Of a stretch of 64,000 nucleotides of DNA, positions 1-13,400 are shown in pieces. The notes under the pieces were generated by a model. It was not told the DNA's origin and searched no databases. It was given only the letters and a program-made list of their open reading frames with translations. The position numbers were made by a program, and so were the translations under genes. Within the stretch, counting starts at the first letter, position 1. Each line of letters opens with the position of its first letter. This DNA is from Branchiostoma floridae (taxonomy: Eukaryota; Chordata; Leptocardii; Amphioxiformes; Branchiostomatidae). The stretch spans positions 14,615,459 to 14,679,458 of the forward strand of contig NC_049979.1 of the NCBI RefSeq assembly GCF_000003815.2, read 5' to 3'.

Positions 1-1277
1 AAACATAAACATCAACAAACCATCTATACAGACTACATTTCTCTACTGTTTAGTCAACAGAAGTAGGGATAATAAAAGACATTTCAGCTTTTGTGGGTGT
101 AATGTAGACAACAATTTGACAGTTCTCTCCCTGATACCTTAAACATAGTCGTTTTGGTCATTGGTGTTTTTTTATGGTGTGTGTGATGGTGGTGGTGGTG
201 TGTGTGATTTTTAGCTGAATACAAAAATGTTCTATATATTATAACATCAGGACGCAGTCTCTTGACTTTAAAGTTTAGGGTTGTCAAAGGGCACGATTTG
301 GGTAAATACAAGCCAGGCTAGCCTAGTTACCAGGACTTGGCAGAAGATAACACAACTTGTTCAGTGGCTCCAGATTTTTCTGTTGGCATGGTGGTTATTG
401 TACATCAAGACTACCTGCAAATGTTTGTTTCATAATTGTACGATTCTTTTAGCCTAAAATCACCATGGTACTTATTATTTTCCTGTTTGAATTTAATTAT
501 ACGCGTAGTTCTTGTGTGTCTAATTTTATCAGAAAAGTTGTTAGGTAGCCTGCAAAACATCGGGCAGCTTCTTGGAGGAGGGGCCAGTTACAGCCCCAGA
601 CACCAGAGTTTGTGTTACACAGACTAGAATAATGGTTGGAGCATTACTTTTACCTCCATGAAAAAATTGAGGTGTAGTTTTTCAACTTTTTGGTGTGTTT
701 GTCTGTCACAGTGTTTGTTTGTTTGTTTGTCTGTTTGTGCTTCCAGATATTTGTGGTTAGTATAACACAAGAACCTCTTGATGGATCAAAATGATATTTG
801 GTATGTGGTTAGGGATTGGGAAGACAAATGTCAAGGTCAATTTTGGGCCCCCTGGTATATGACCTTGTTTTTTTAAGTTTTCTTCATCTAATTATTAGAC
901 AGGACAGTTTTGAATAATTTGTACCCATTCATAACAATATTAATTATTTTGTAATCTCGGCCAAGCAGGATATGTACATTTGTATTGGCAGAATTTGTAT
1001 CCTGTGTTTCTTTCCTGTGAATGTGCAGGTAACAGAAAAAAAATATTTTGTCACTTGCAGAGTGGGACTTATTATGATGTGTATGATATGTACCTACACA
1101 AATGGCTGTAAATATGTAGACACAAATATGAATTTTCGCAAGTTAATCATCAATCATGGTGGACAACATTACAATTTCTGTCATACCTGGGCTGCAATAT
1201 TTGGTTATCACATGGGTTCAATTGTTATCACACAGGCTTCCATGATTTTAAAAAAAATTTCCCTCTGCCTCCCACAG
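1..1277. other. intron of PALS1, left part
   Basis: Non-coding sequence upstream of the first visible PALS1 exon. It holds a GTTT-rich simple stretch near 717-738 and one copy of the 300-bp interspersed repeat at about 648-880. I found no further PALS1 exon here; the protein's N-terminal residues must come from outside the window. Confidence 0.7.
648..880 (+). repeat. interspersed repeat copy 1 (family shared with 39845-40146 and 41998-42290)
   Basis: Shares with the other two copies the ordered blocks TTTGTGGTTAG, AGAACCTCT, GATGGAT, ATATTTGGTATGTGG, GACAAATGTCAAGGTCAA and GACCTTG. This copy stops soon after the last block, so it is shorter at its right end. It begins near a CTCCATGAAAAA block also present at the end of the 40-kb copy. 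Confidence 0.75.
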
Positions 1278-1483
1278 AACTGGATGAACTGTTCTCCTCA
1301 CTGGGGCACATCCAGGGCAAACTTAACTCCAGGGAGGCGGACGACGTGGCATTCCTCAAGAACTTGTTTCATGACAGCGACTTCCAGACCGCTGTTCGGA
1401 TCCACAACCTGGTGTCTGACGTCTATGACAAGCCCGAACCGCCAGTCCCTATAGCCACCAATGCAGTCGAGGTTGCTCAAGAG
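1278..1483 (+). CDS. MPP5: PALS1 exon: L27N domain
   Basis: The acceptor follows a CT-rich tract ending in cccacag, and the donor is GAG|gtacgt. The exon enters with two bases of a split codon and leaves in phase 0. It encodes [16 protein letters not shown] and the rest of the first L27 domain, which in PALS1 family members pairs with the L27 domain of PATJ. Confidence 0.95.
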
Positions 1484-4400
1484 GTACGTACATGAAGCAT
1501 CATTGATACGTTGATGAACGTTAGACATCCAGGCAACAAGATATTGCCAAATAGCAGTTACTCAAGCATATCCAGTTGCTTAAGTAACTGCTATTTGGCA
1601 TGTGTAGCATCATCCACTGTACATGCACAGTGTTCTGCAGCTAAAATCATAGAGATATAACACAGTTGCAAATTCTTGATTTGAGTCAATGCCATGGAGT
1701 TTGGCAGTGAATATGTCGCCTGTCAGACAATGTCTCCCAGCTGAGCTCTTGGCAAATTGAACATTATGACGACATGAAAACAGTTTATTTGTTGGTCTTG
1801 GTGTGTGTTCACATTTGTTCCTGATGACCTGAGTCCACTGTGACATGATGTGTGAATGAAAACGGTGTATCTGGTTATACAAGTACTTGGACTGGTCATT
1901 ATACATGTCAACATGAGTAGGGAAATTTTTCCCAGCACTTGGATTCAGCCTGTAGATATTGCTCAATACTTTACATAGTTTAAAATTTAGGTTTGTGTCA
2001 TGCGATAATTAGATATTAAGCTAGTTAATCCAAATTGGCGTCATTAAGAGTAAATGCATTGATAGCAACAGACAGTTGTTTGTAGCAGAGCTTAGTTCTG
2101 TCTTCAATGGGATAGGAGTATATTTTGAACCTAAAAAAATGTCTTTTGATTGGCTCAGTTTGATCAAGGAGGACTGGTCATTTAGATTATAACCTCATTG
2201 GGTTGATCAAATGATGAGTGTGTGGCTCTAGTATTGATTTAGTTCAATGCAGTTAGTGCAGGCAATCTGAAATAAAGAAATGCCCAGGGAGTGCTTTTTT
2301 TTTTCAAGAAATTTAGTTCCACATTTGAGAAGTTTATGGTGGTGTTCATGGAAGTGGGCTTGCTTCCATGTATTCCTTACCAAAACCGTAGTCTGATAAA
2401 TCATAAAGTCTGGTGACTATCATGACACCTTTGATTTTACACCCTGCAAAAAGAAAAGTTTCTAAGATTCGATCGTCATGGGTAGACGAGGTGAGATTCA
2501 AATATGTTTTCATCCATGATGTATTTGTGGCAGGGATGTCAAGGCAACTATTTACTCCAGTGGGGTTTCTACTGGTAGACCAGTTGTTCTTCATCAGGCT
2601 GCCATGGGAAGGAATGTAAAGCTCATAATTCACATCAAACATGGCGGTGTAGGGATGACCTAGCCTGGTATCCAGCCTTGTGCAGCTCTGGTTTGCGTTA
2701 CCTATGTCAGTAACATTTCCATTGCATTGGAAGTGGGCCAAACGCTTATAACAAGGCTGGGTAACAAGGCTAGTGATAACCCATCATAGAGAGATTTAGG
2801 AGGATCTGTCTGGTGGAGAAGGATGGACGCAGGTGAACACATTTACTGGGTGTTTGTGTATAAATCAGGTAAACACCAGCAAGGGAAGAGCAACTGTCCC
2901 AGCGTCTTCTTTATTCTGAGGAAAAGCACCTGTTACTTTTGTTTTAGGTCTGATTGTCTGTGACATGCTTCATAACTCAGGGAAGGGTATATTTAACTTA
3001 CAATCATTGGTTGGATGGATGTGTAACACCTGGAAGGGAAAAATAAGTACAGTATCCCAGCGTTGTGCTTTCTGACAAGATGCATCTGTCACTCATTATT
3101 ACTTTCACTCACTCATTCTCTTACTCATTCACTTACTCACTCACTCACTCACTCACTCACTTTCTCTCTGTCTCTTACTGAGTTACTCTGTGATGCTACA
3201 TCATTTTCAGGATTGTCTGTCTGAGACAATTGTTAAACCATTACAGGGGCTGGTTTGTTTATTGTTTTTCTGTTTGTCAGTAGATATCTCTACATGCATC
3301 ACTTTAAAAAAACTTAATGAATTACTGTTTTCTTTCCATTTTTGTGTGTCCATTTAGGACTTGCTCTGAGGATTGATAGGTTGATTTGGGGAAAGATATG
3401 GATCAGGAGACAAATGTGTATGTTAGTTTAAAAAACTGTCTTTCACCATTGCTATATAAGTTAAGCCACCTAGTATGTTCCTTTCAAATTGCAAGTTAGA
3501 AGCATGTCAATCTTACTTTGAAACTGATAAGTGGGTGAAATTGACTGCCTTTGCAGAGGTGTAAACAGTCCTATAGCATAGCATTCATGAAGTTAGCTGT
3601 CTTTATAGAATGATTTCACAAAATTATGATTCAGACACTTTGGTCAGGAACAAAAGAATGGACTTTTGGATCGATGTAAGTTGAGAAGACTTCATGTATG
3701 TGACGCAACCTGCAAGTAAAGAAAGACACAAGATTGGCGATGTAAGGCAGAAAGAAAAAGAATATAAATTGTCATCTTAATCTCCTTGATAAATTGAAAA
3801 TGTCCATTGGTTGTCATACCTGTCATGGCTGTATGCAGAAGGTCATAAATACTCCTCAACAACAGCAGGGGTCATTCAAAGATAAGACCCAAGGTCAACT
3901 TGGTAATTCATGACATTCGTGATTATAAACTTTGAACCTGTTGTCCTGCTAACATATGCCAAAGGCTTTAAAAACATGGTTCAAAATGGAGAATCCACAG
4001 ACAAATTTGGAGGACACTAAATAAGGTAGATAATGTTACATACATGTATCTGCCTGGAGTACCCCCCTCCCCATTAGGCTGAAGTACAGGCCAGAAGTGG
4101 GTCAGGCTGATTGATGGAATGATCTCCCCTCCCACCAGCCTGCAGAGGTCGGCTGGGAGGGTTCAGTTGACACCTAATCACTAGCACAGGAACCTTCCTG
4201 CATGCAGTAGAGATGTACTCGGCCAAGGAGCCTCTTTTCCAAAAGGACATATGGCTTATTGATAGTTATGCCAAGAACCAGGACCTTCCGAATGGCAAGG
4301 CATGTGAGGTAAGAATTGGGTTAGACAGAAAAGTTACCAAAGGGCAAACTAGATCAGTGGCGAGAAAGGTATTTTGTAGTCCCAAATTTGGCCCTGGTGG

Positions 4401-7400
4401 AACAGATAAGGGAGCAAGCCTGTACAGTGCCTTTGTATCTTGAGTAAATTGTTCCTGATTGTTGGAATAGTGCTGATCATAAATGTCAGATCATAGCATT
4501 GCACTTTGTGATGACTTGTACTACTTGTAGATAGTTGAGCAACATGTGGTATGTCTGCAGGTTGTTGCTTCGTCACAGTGAAGTTGTTCTTGTCCTGATT
4601 TATCTAGCCATTATGGCAGCCTGGTTTAAGAAAGGCTGCAGTCAGAGTGTCAAAACCAAAAGACAAGTTTGTCAAAGGTGTCTGCCAATGTTGTTGATAG
4701 AAGACAATGTATCTGTGACAAGCTATGGTTGTTGGATGCAGCTGTGGGTGTTGACAGGGAGGGGCAACGAGAGGTAGGTCCCAACAGCAGTATAGGGAGG
4801 TTTTACTGTCAGAGTTCTGGATTTTACATTTACAATTAGATTGGACGTGTAGAAAGTCTTGCAAGTCCAAAGGAACACAGGATAGAGACAAACCAGATCC
4901 TTCCTTCCAATGTTAATTGTATCCTAATTGATGGAATCAAAGTGGTTTAAGAAGAAGTCCCAAGACTCTTTCTTCAAAGTCGGGGGAAAGCTGAGGTCAG
5001 GCTATTGGGAGAAAGTGAAGTGCCCTGTCCAGTTTCTGACATAAACCTCCTGCCATACTTCAGCTCACAGCATGCTGTTGTCACCAAGTTTACTAGTGTC
5101 ATTACCTCAATGTCTCACATGATAGTATCACTGTTAGATTGAGCTGCTCCTTGTAAACTCTAAGTGCTCTTGATCTGTGAGTATGTCCTATTAGAAATCT
5201 ACTCGCCAGGTGGTTTCATTGGAAGATTGCTTGGGCTCTTTGCCAAGGCTTCATGTTGAGAGCTCCTCTTTTATGGAGACGCAGTCCTGAAATTTCAGAA
5301 GTAGAGGCATGAGTGAGGGGTTCGGAAAGTTGTAACTAGGAGGCTTACTCCAGTCTAGGGAAAAAATGTTATCATGGCAAGTATCAACATTCCTCTGTTG
5401 ACAAGTACATATGATTGTCTGTCAGTGTCAAATGAAAACCAGAGGGCTGACCCTGCAGAAAATGAGGTTTCTGCACAATTAGCAACAAACTGGTAGCAAA
5501 GATAGGGCTTGCCATAGACTTCTCTCTGTGCAGTCATTTGGAGAAATTTTGTGAAAACTTCAGCACTGGAAGAAGTTGTTTTTGAAGTTTAACTACTTTA
5601 AGTATAGTCCTGCCACATGTCCTAGCCCTCCCCTTTGCCCTTCTGCTGTGCCCTTGGGAACTGTGGCATCCAAATCATGTGGACTTGAATATCTGATGGG
5701 TCCCAACCTTACCACTAGCACCTCTCTATTTTGGCTGAAGGAAACCCTGAGGGATACATCTGACCAATCCCTCCTTGGAATTCTTGAGGTATTGCCTGCA
5801 AACAGGTTGGAGACTGGTTAGTGAAATGATGATTGGTGATAGAAAGAGGCTCTGATGGAATGGCATAAAACTGTAAACAGACAGGCTTGCTTCCAATTAG
5901 GGAAGTGGATATCTGGTTACTGGTTCCAATAAGACAGGGTGATTGCCCTCTGACAGGCTGGGGAGGGGGAGGGGAATCTTGGAAGGGCAAGACCAAGGAC
6001 ACTGTGGAAGATCTATTGAGATTGTACAATGTAAAATGGGTCTAAGGATCTAACTAATTAAGTATTTTATGTCTAGTAATACAGTATTTCATTATGGTAA
6101 GATGATGCTAGGATTAATGTTTTTTCTGCTACTATTTGCATTTAGATGTCAGTTTCTTTGTTCTACCTACTTATTTGACCTTTGGTTTATTCTATGCAAC
6201 TAACAATGTTTGTCTCTTCTGCCTGCGCAGGTGAAGACACTGTTACCCACCACCAGAAGCCAGGATGCTGAGGAGCTGGCGCACATCCTGAACAAGCCCA
6301 ACTTGGGGGTGAGCTCATAGTTACTGTCGTAGTGATTGCACATGTACTGTACAATGATGGAAATAAACAGTTCCCTGTGAAGCAGTCACTGTGAAATCCC
6401 CTTAACATGAAACCAACACGAAATTTCCAAGGATTAGGGTAACCCCCTCTACCAAGCTGTCCAGTCAACAGTGGGTCTTCCCTCTGTCTTCAGGCAGACC
6501 TAGGTAATACTAGTAGTAATCACTTCTAGAGGGGCTGTTGGGTCCATGCCCAATGGGTTCCAGCTGAGGGAACAAAACTGCAGACAGGCTGGAGGGCAGG
6601 AGAGATCAGCTTCCCTGGCTGCTGAGGCTCCTCAGCAAAACAAACCAAACCAACACAAGCCTGTCTGGTTTGTTAGTAACAAACCATTGCTAGGCAACCT
6701 TGATGCTAATTCCTGGAGGAGTGGAATTCTTAGAATTGTGATGGGGTTGTTGCATTTCTGGGGTTTTACTATCTGCCGTCAAGTAATTTGGCAGGTCCTT
6801 CTTTTAGGCAAAACCAAGTTAATCATTCTTGGATTCGAAATAAAATTTGATCAACATGAAAACGGTGTCTGAATGGGGAAAAACTTCCAGACACATTTCA
6901 TTGTACCTGAGAACCAAGGAAATGGGTGTGCCCTAACCCTAGTTGTGTTACCCAACACTGTGTTCTCATGAGTCACGGATAACTTTTTCACTGATCCTCT
7001 TCCAACTTTTTTAAAGGTCAACATTTAATGAAATGGCCTGTCAGGTAGAGGGCGTGATATTTGCTGGCTGAAACTCTGCCAGTGGTAATTTGACCTCTGA
7101 CCCTTCCTGTTTTCCCCATCAGGTGGAAACTACAGATTGTAATTCCTGTTGTAACTCAGAGTCAGACTGGTATGGATCCATTGTCAATGAAACAGTTTGT
7201 CATATTTCATTATGATATACTAGTAGTACTTTCCCCTGCAGCTGCTATTGGGTAACATTGTTTCTTGGTACTGTCAGACTAGTGTCAGCTGATTCTTTGG
7301 GTTGTGTAACTGCCATTTTGCCTTTTGCAGTTTCAGAAGAATGCACATGTCATGTTGGTTTTTACCACCATTATGCATAGTTTGATCTAGATGGAGACCT

Positions 7401-10400
7401 GAGAAATTGAGAAATCAATAAGTCTGCTGAGCATGTCCAAGTGGTTTTCCATGAATCCTGAGGTCAGTACTGGGCTGAGAAGTTCATGGTCACCAACATG
7501 CCTGTCTGGGACACTGATGGGAACCACACATGGAGGCGTAAACATGGGCTAAGTCAGGCTAATGGATGCAGGCTTACTGAAGCTCATTAGTAGCATCATT
7601 ACCTGCACTGATTTCACAAGGAAGTTCATGTGGCAAGGTCTTTGGAATGTGTTGATTCATCTGTTGATAGGTTGGGAACACAAGTGGGAATCATGCATGG
7701 AGACATAAACATGGGCAAAGTATAAGGCAAGTGTAGAGTGTCAATACCTATACTAGCAGAGCATTCACCTCGGCAAAGAGGTAGTGTGGTCCCTATCTTT
7801 TGGTCTCTAGGTTTGTAGGTTGGTAAATTGGATAGGAGAAAGTATTGTGAATGTTTTGAGACATTGCCCTCAGAAACCGTGATTGAATTTAATGGTAATC
7901 CTCCAGGCAGTTTTTTCTTCAATTCTTGTACTATAATCATGTCAAAGTCCCAGAAAAGTTGTGATGCCTGGAAGATTTTAAGTTGGCAACAGCTTCTGGC
8001 AGACCTTAGGAATGTTGTTTCTTTGTATTCAAACTTGTCTGTTATAGTGGGAGAGGCTGAACTTGTGAACCCAGCTCTTGTTTGAACTTCCTTAGGGGGT
8101 GTGGGCAATAAGTGAAACTGCAGAATATATTCTTATATTTCTTTGGTTCAAGTATGGCAGTAAGACAATCAGGTATAGCAAATCCTCTTACCACCTCTTT
8201 TAACTTAAGTGGTTGTTAGTTAATGTTAGCCCCTGGTAATCTTGACTATTTGTCACACAGTTTATCATCATGGAAGGCAAACTGAAAATTAAGCAATGGC
8301 TCTTTAAAGTTTACCTACAAAGTGCTTACAACATGGAACATTATCTTCAGGGAAAAGTCATGCAGTGCTCCTGTACCATTTCTATTTGTAGACTGGGGAA
8401 GGCAAAACTTTGTAATATGAAAACAATGAACTGCCCATTTGTGTATGGAAACTATTTCTCAGGAATTGTGGCTGAGCAAAGGTCATGGTGAATGTTGGGT
8501 CCTATTTTTATTTGCATTAGCTCTGGACCGTTCTGACCCCACCAACACAAAGAGTCTGCAGGAGAACTCATGTCTGGTTGAAACATACCCTCCTAGCTGT
8601 CAACTTTGCAATATGTTCTCATGAGATGCCGGAAGGTCATCATCTCAGAATATTTTGTACATTTCAAATATGTCTCCACAAGGGGAGCAGCCAGCTCACA
8701 AACTCAGTTCAGAAATTTGTGAAGTTAATTCCACAAGTTCCAACCCTCTTCAGACATCACACTTTTCTGTAAAACGAGAAAACAATTTCTGTCTCTACCT
8801 ACATTTAATTGTTATATTCTCGATGATCTTTTAAGGACTTGGGAACTTCACTTTGTCCCCCAGCAGTAAGAGAGGCTATATTAAGGCAAGGCTAGCTGCA
8901 TGTGGCTTTTAGGTTAAGTCCATCGGGAGACCACAGTCTCATGTCAGGAGATATTTCTGGAACTGATCTAAAATGATAGAAATTACTGGCCAAATCTGTG
9001 TTCACCACGCACAGGATATGTCCTGAAGAATGTATCTGCAAGGAGCTCTTTTGAGACATCTTGTACAGCTTTTCTTGTTTGCCTATTCCCCAGCAATGGG
9101 GTGCATTCTTGACCTCGGCCAACATTTCTGAGACATTCTTAAGGAGTTCCTCCAGGTTGTGTGTAGACTTTAGGGCTCTCCTTGTGTCGTTATCTCAGGG
9201 CCTATGGAGAGAAACTACCCCGCAAGCCGAACAACTCCAAGAGAGGTGATTGCCTTGTGTTTACTTGGTTTGGGGTGGTTGTGTTCCCAGTGTTTATGTT
9301 GGGGAGTAAGCAGGGCTGGCAGTTTGAGATGCAGGTTGGACCGGACGACTTCCATCTGGCCATCTCTCTACTGCTTCTCCACTGTGTGCTATATATGTTT
9401 TATGTGCATCGACCATTTCATTGATATTGTGAACAAAATTCTACATGCCACAATCAAGTCCAGTGTAATGCTTACCTTCCACGTTATTAGAAGGTTTTTC
9501 TTTCCAGACTTCACCTCACCAAAATAACATCAACCCTTGTAGATTTTATGTGTTTACTCACAGAATGTAGGGCCCAGACATTCCTTTCTTTTGTGCTTAC
9601 TTACTTGACTCTGATCCTAGATTCATCAGGCTATCAGCTTCCAGAGAAAGCATAGCTTTGCTATCTTATCCATCTCATTTGTTTTGACTCCTCTTGTACC
9701 TGTACTTATCATTGGTCTTCCAAACCACTCTGTTTACAGGATAGCAGGTCAGATAAACTAGGCTGAAGCACCATTTGTTTTGAAGCTTCCTGCCAAGCCT
9801 TCTTGCTTTTAAGTCATACTAACATATGGTCACAACCAGCCAATCATGGACTTTCTAGCTAGTTTTCAGATCACCCACTCAATACCAACATATCCCTCTG
9901 CCATTTTTCATTGGGGAAAAAATTGACATCTGGCAGCTTGCCATGAGGAGATTTCATACTACAAATCGTAGGTGGTTCATAGCTTTCTCAGAAGGTAGGC
10001 TTTCTGCAATGACAATACCAGGACTTGGGAGGGACTGATGTCTCCAGGGAACTGATTGCCACATTTTAGAATATGCACAGCCAAGCACACTGGTATTCTG
10101 CCAAAGGTTGGCATAGTATTCATGTGTTTGCCTGCTGTGTCAGAGGCCAGGAGTGTGGGCTGTAGCAGTGTCTGCAACCCTGAGCTCATTAGATAGGTGT
10201 TCCCAGGTGTTGATCAAGCATGGATGGAGGCAGGAGGTACCATGGAGAAGTGAGGCACCCCTGGTACATGGATGTCTCACCTGTTCTGGACGAGGGGACA
10301 TGGTTTTACCTGTCGCGGTTGGAGGAGAAGCCTGCTAAGGGAGGCTCCTGGTTTTGCCTGGCTGGTTCTCAAGTTCCTGATCAAAGCACAGGTCATGCAG

Positions 10401-13400
10401 CTTTAGGAGATCCACCTAGAGATTCTACCTCCCAGAAGTCACTTAAAGATCCGGTGGAGAGGAGAGAAGGAAGATATGAAATAACAGAAGAAGGCTGGTA
10501 TGTGGTGGGTCCTGGTCCTGGCAAAGTGGTGCCCAAATCTTCTATAGGAAAGGAACAACGGGGTCGAACCAGTCATAAGAACAGGTGTAGAACAAAGTTT
10601 CCTGTACCTGAACACAACCTCCGAGGACCTGATGTAGAGAAGAACCTGCCAAAGAAGTTCAAATTATCAGAGGAGGAAGAACGCTTACTAGAGAATATAT
10701 CTGGTATAGGCATTGAAAATGAACCCCTGCAGCAGTTTACTCATGAAGAAGCATCAAGAAAAGGAAGGAAACGTGATCACAGTGGTTCTCCTGTTGAAAG
10801 AGGTGGATCAGAGGTAAAAGTTGTTGGCCATATCTTAGTCTGACAGGCTTGTTTCTCAGGTATGACTGAGGAATCTGTAGTCACGACATGGAGGGTAAGG
10901 TCTTGTCTTCTGAACAGATTCCAGCTGGGTGGACAACTTACTTAGTGATGGGCCTTGTCCTAGTTCATCACAATCTTTCAGTGGAAGCACATGTGTAGAG
11001 CAAAGACAGAAAGAGAGAAATTCCACCTCCTTACTAGATGTATCCAATGAAGTTAAATGTTGTTAGAGCTTACAAATGTTTATGTTTCTTTTCAAAGTCA
11101 AAGTGACCAGTGTTACATGAACCTTTTAGTGAAGAAGGATATGTGAAGACAGGACTTTCTCTTCAATAGCAGAGATCAGTAAGCAGTAAACTAAGCTGAT
11201 TTAGTTTTCAGACCCTTTTCACTATGATGTATCTTTACATTGAGGGAATATTTAGAGTTATGATAGACTTAATGTTATTTCTGTTTTCTTGCATTTTAGC
11301 ATAGAGATAGACTGATAGATGAGACTTGACAAACTCAAATTTTTATTGCCTGTGTACATTCAAAGTGAGTGGTGTAATATTCCTTACATTGTTTGTGTTT
11401 TATAGGGACTACTTCTGGCTCATGACAAAGTGGCTGCCAGAGAAGTCCTGCCCCCCAACCCAGATGATGAACTCTTGGAGCGAGCATCGCAGTACACAGA
11501 AGACACTGTCAAGATTGTCCGCATCGACAAGTCACAGGAAGCACTGGTACACTCATTTCTATCCTACTAACACATATCCTCCCCTCGATTGAAAATTAAC
11601 ATCCATCTTAAATCAAATTGCCATCCCTATCTATGGCCATACCATTTTGCAAATTGAGATGGCATTTCATCTTTCTCCAAAACCACTTCTGTAATGCAGT
11701 AGAAGTTACTAGAACTTGAAATCAAAATGCATCAAAATAAAATGAACACAAGTCCTTTACATGTCCAATGTGCAATACAACAGTCCATGTAATTATTTGT
11801 CCTGGTTCACTCTTTATCATGGAGAAAAGTCATCTGAAAATTAAACCACATGTAAAAATGTAGGGCATCCAAAATGGTGAGCATTCTGTGGTCTCCTTCT
11901 GCATGTGGTAGATTTGGCTGGTTATATCTCTACCTCTAGACAAGAAAGGCATGTTGTCTGGAAATGTGAAGAGTGAGATGGCATGCCTAGACCAAACATA
12001 CGCCCCAGGATACAGCCAAACTGTGTGAAGAGAGAGGAGGGGAACATCGCAGAGCAAATTTGTTCACCCATAGATTATGTCAGGTGACTTACTCGTGACT
12101 CTTGTGAATAGAGAGTGTCTAAGTGTGGAGACAACAGGAAAAAAATTATAGCTATCTCAGTCTGGTTTTACATGGTACAATGGCCCACATCTTATGGCAG
12201 ATAATAAACTCATTTCTAAAACATTCGAGCGATGTTTACCACAAATCTGCTTGCTATTTTTGCATCAAAAAAATATCAGTCCACTGAGAGGCGACTTTGC
12301 AGCTTGGAAAGACGATGATGGAATTTCAAGGTCATTGTGGAGGTCAACTTGTAATCCCTGTGCTATGGCTGCCCTGTTGAAAATCAAATTTGTTAAACTA
12401 AGTCACACCTTCTTGGCTCATTTTTGCATCTGTAGCTTTGAGCCAGGAAAGGGTCTGAAGTTAATGCCCAATTATCTTTAGTGCGGAAGCAAATATGGTG
12501 ATAATGAAAGGAACAGCAATTAGTTTGAATTGTCATACCTTTTGTTCCCAAGTTTAAAAAAACAACAACATAATATCCTGAAGAAAACCACCCATACCAG
12601 TACATCATTTAAAACATCATGTTTTCTACTTGAAAATGGTGTGTTAATTTCTGTCACAACATTATAAATTATGTTTAGATATGTTTGGCTTAAAATTGTT
12701 TTTAAAATGGAAATGTCTTGTGTCTTTCATCCTTATTTATAGTGTTTGTAGAGGAAGGCCACATTCCCAGATGTGTAGGACCTGGGAGAGGGGAGGGAGT
12801 GGAGACTGTTGTGTCTTGTGTGTCTGTATTTACAGGAATTCTAATCTGTTTCTCTCCAGGGTGCAACAGTAAGAAATGAAGGAGACGCAGTTCTTATCGC
12901 CAGAATAGTCAAAGGGGGTGCTGCAGAAAAAAGTGGTAAGGTGGTTTTGTCATGAACTTGTACTAGTTTTAGCTCAGGAGGCTTACCGTTTGACCTCCTT
13001 GATTCCTTGTTAGTTTTTATAACTTGTTGTTTGGTATCACTGAATCACATCAAATATAACTGTTCTCTCTTAGATATGCTCTCTACAACTCAAAGGAAAA
13101 AAGTACACTGTCTACTTTCATATGAAGTACACATGCTAATTCTCCACCAACAAAAGGAAGAAAGGAAGTCCTATTAAGTAATACTGCTTTTCCCTTATCT
13201 TTACCTCAGGCCTGTTACATCAATGACTATCATTTATAATTAGCATGCAGCATCCTTTTCTGGAAATATTTAGAGAAATAAGTGATTAAATAGGAGTGAT
13301 TATGAAGTGAGGCCCAATACAGCTATCAAATGATCCAGATAATGTATTGCATTCCTCACTGTGCCGGTTTTACTTCAAACGGAAAATTTACTGAGGTTTG

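Larger units (their letters stand above)
1484..6230. other. PALS1 intron, about 4.7 kb
   Basis: Apart from the hairpin at 1545-1600, an (ACTC)n stretch at about 3103-3163 and the candidate alternative first exon at 4213-4308, I see no conserved coding or structured element. The remaining ORFs are short and have no recognisable protein pattern. Confidence 0.6.

Noticed and set aside
84-311. His-rich minus-strand ORF at the left edge
   Set aside because: The His run is just a (GTG)n/(GGT)n microsatellite read in one frame.
972-1454. 160-aa plus-strand ORF overlapping the L27N exon
   Set aside because: It reads the exon in the wrong frame and starts in intron sequence; the L27N frame is fixed by homology and phase.
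7626-8108. 160-aa minus-strand ORF
   Set aside because: No recognisable domain, low-complexity intron sequence, and an overlapping plus-strand ORF of similar quality; looks like chance.
9199-9245. Exon-like segment tctcag|GGCC ... GAGAG|gtgatt in a PALS1 intron
   Set aside because: 47 nt does not keep frame between the phase-0 neighbours and no partner exon was found.
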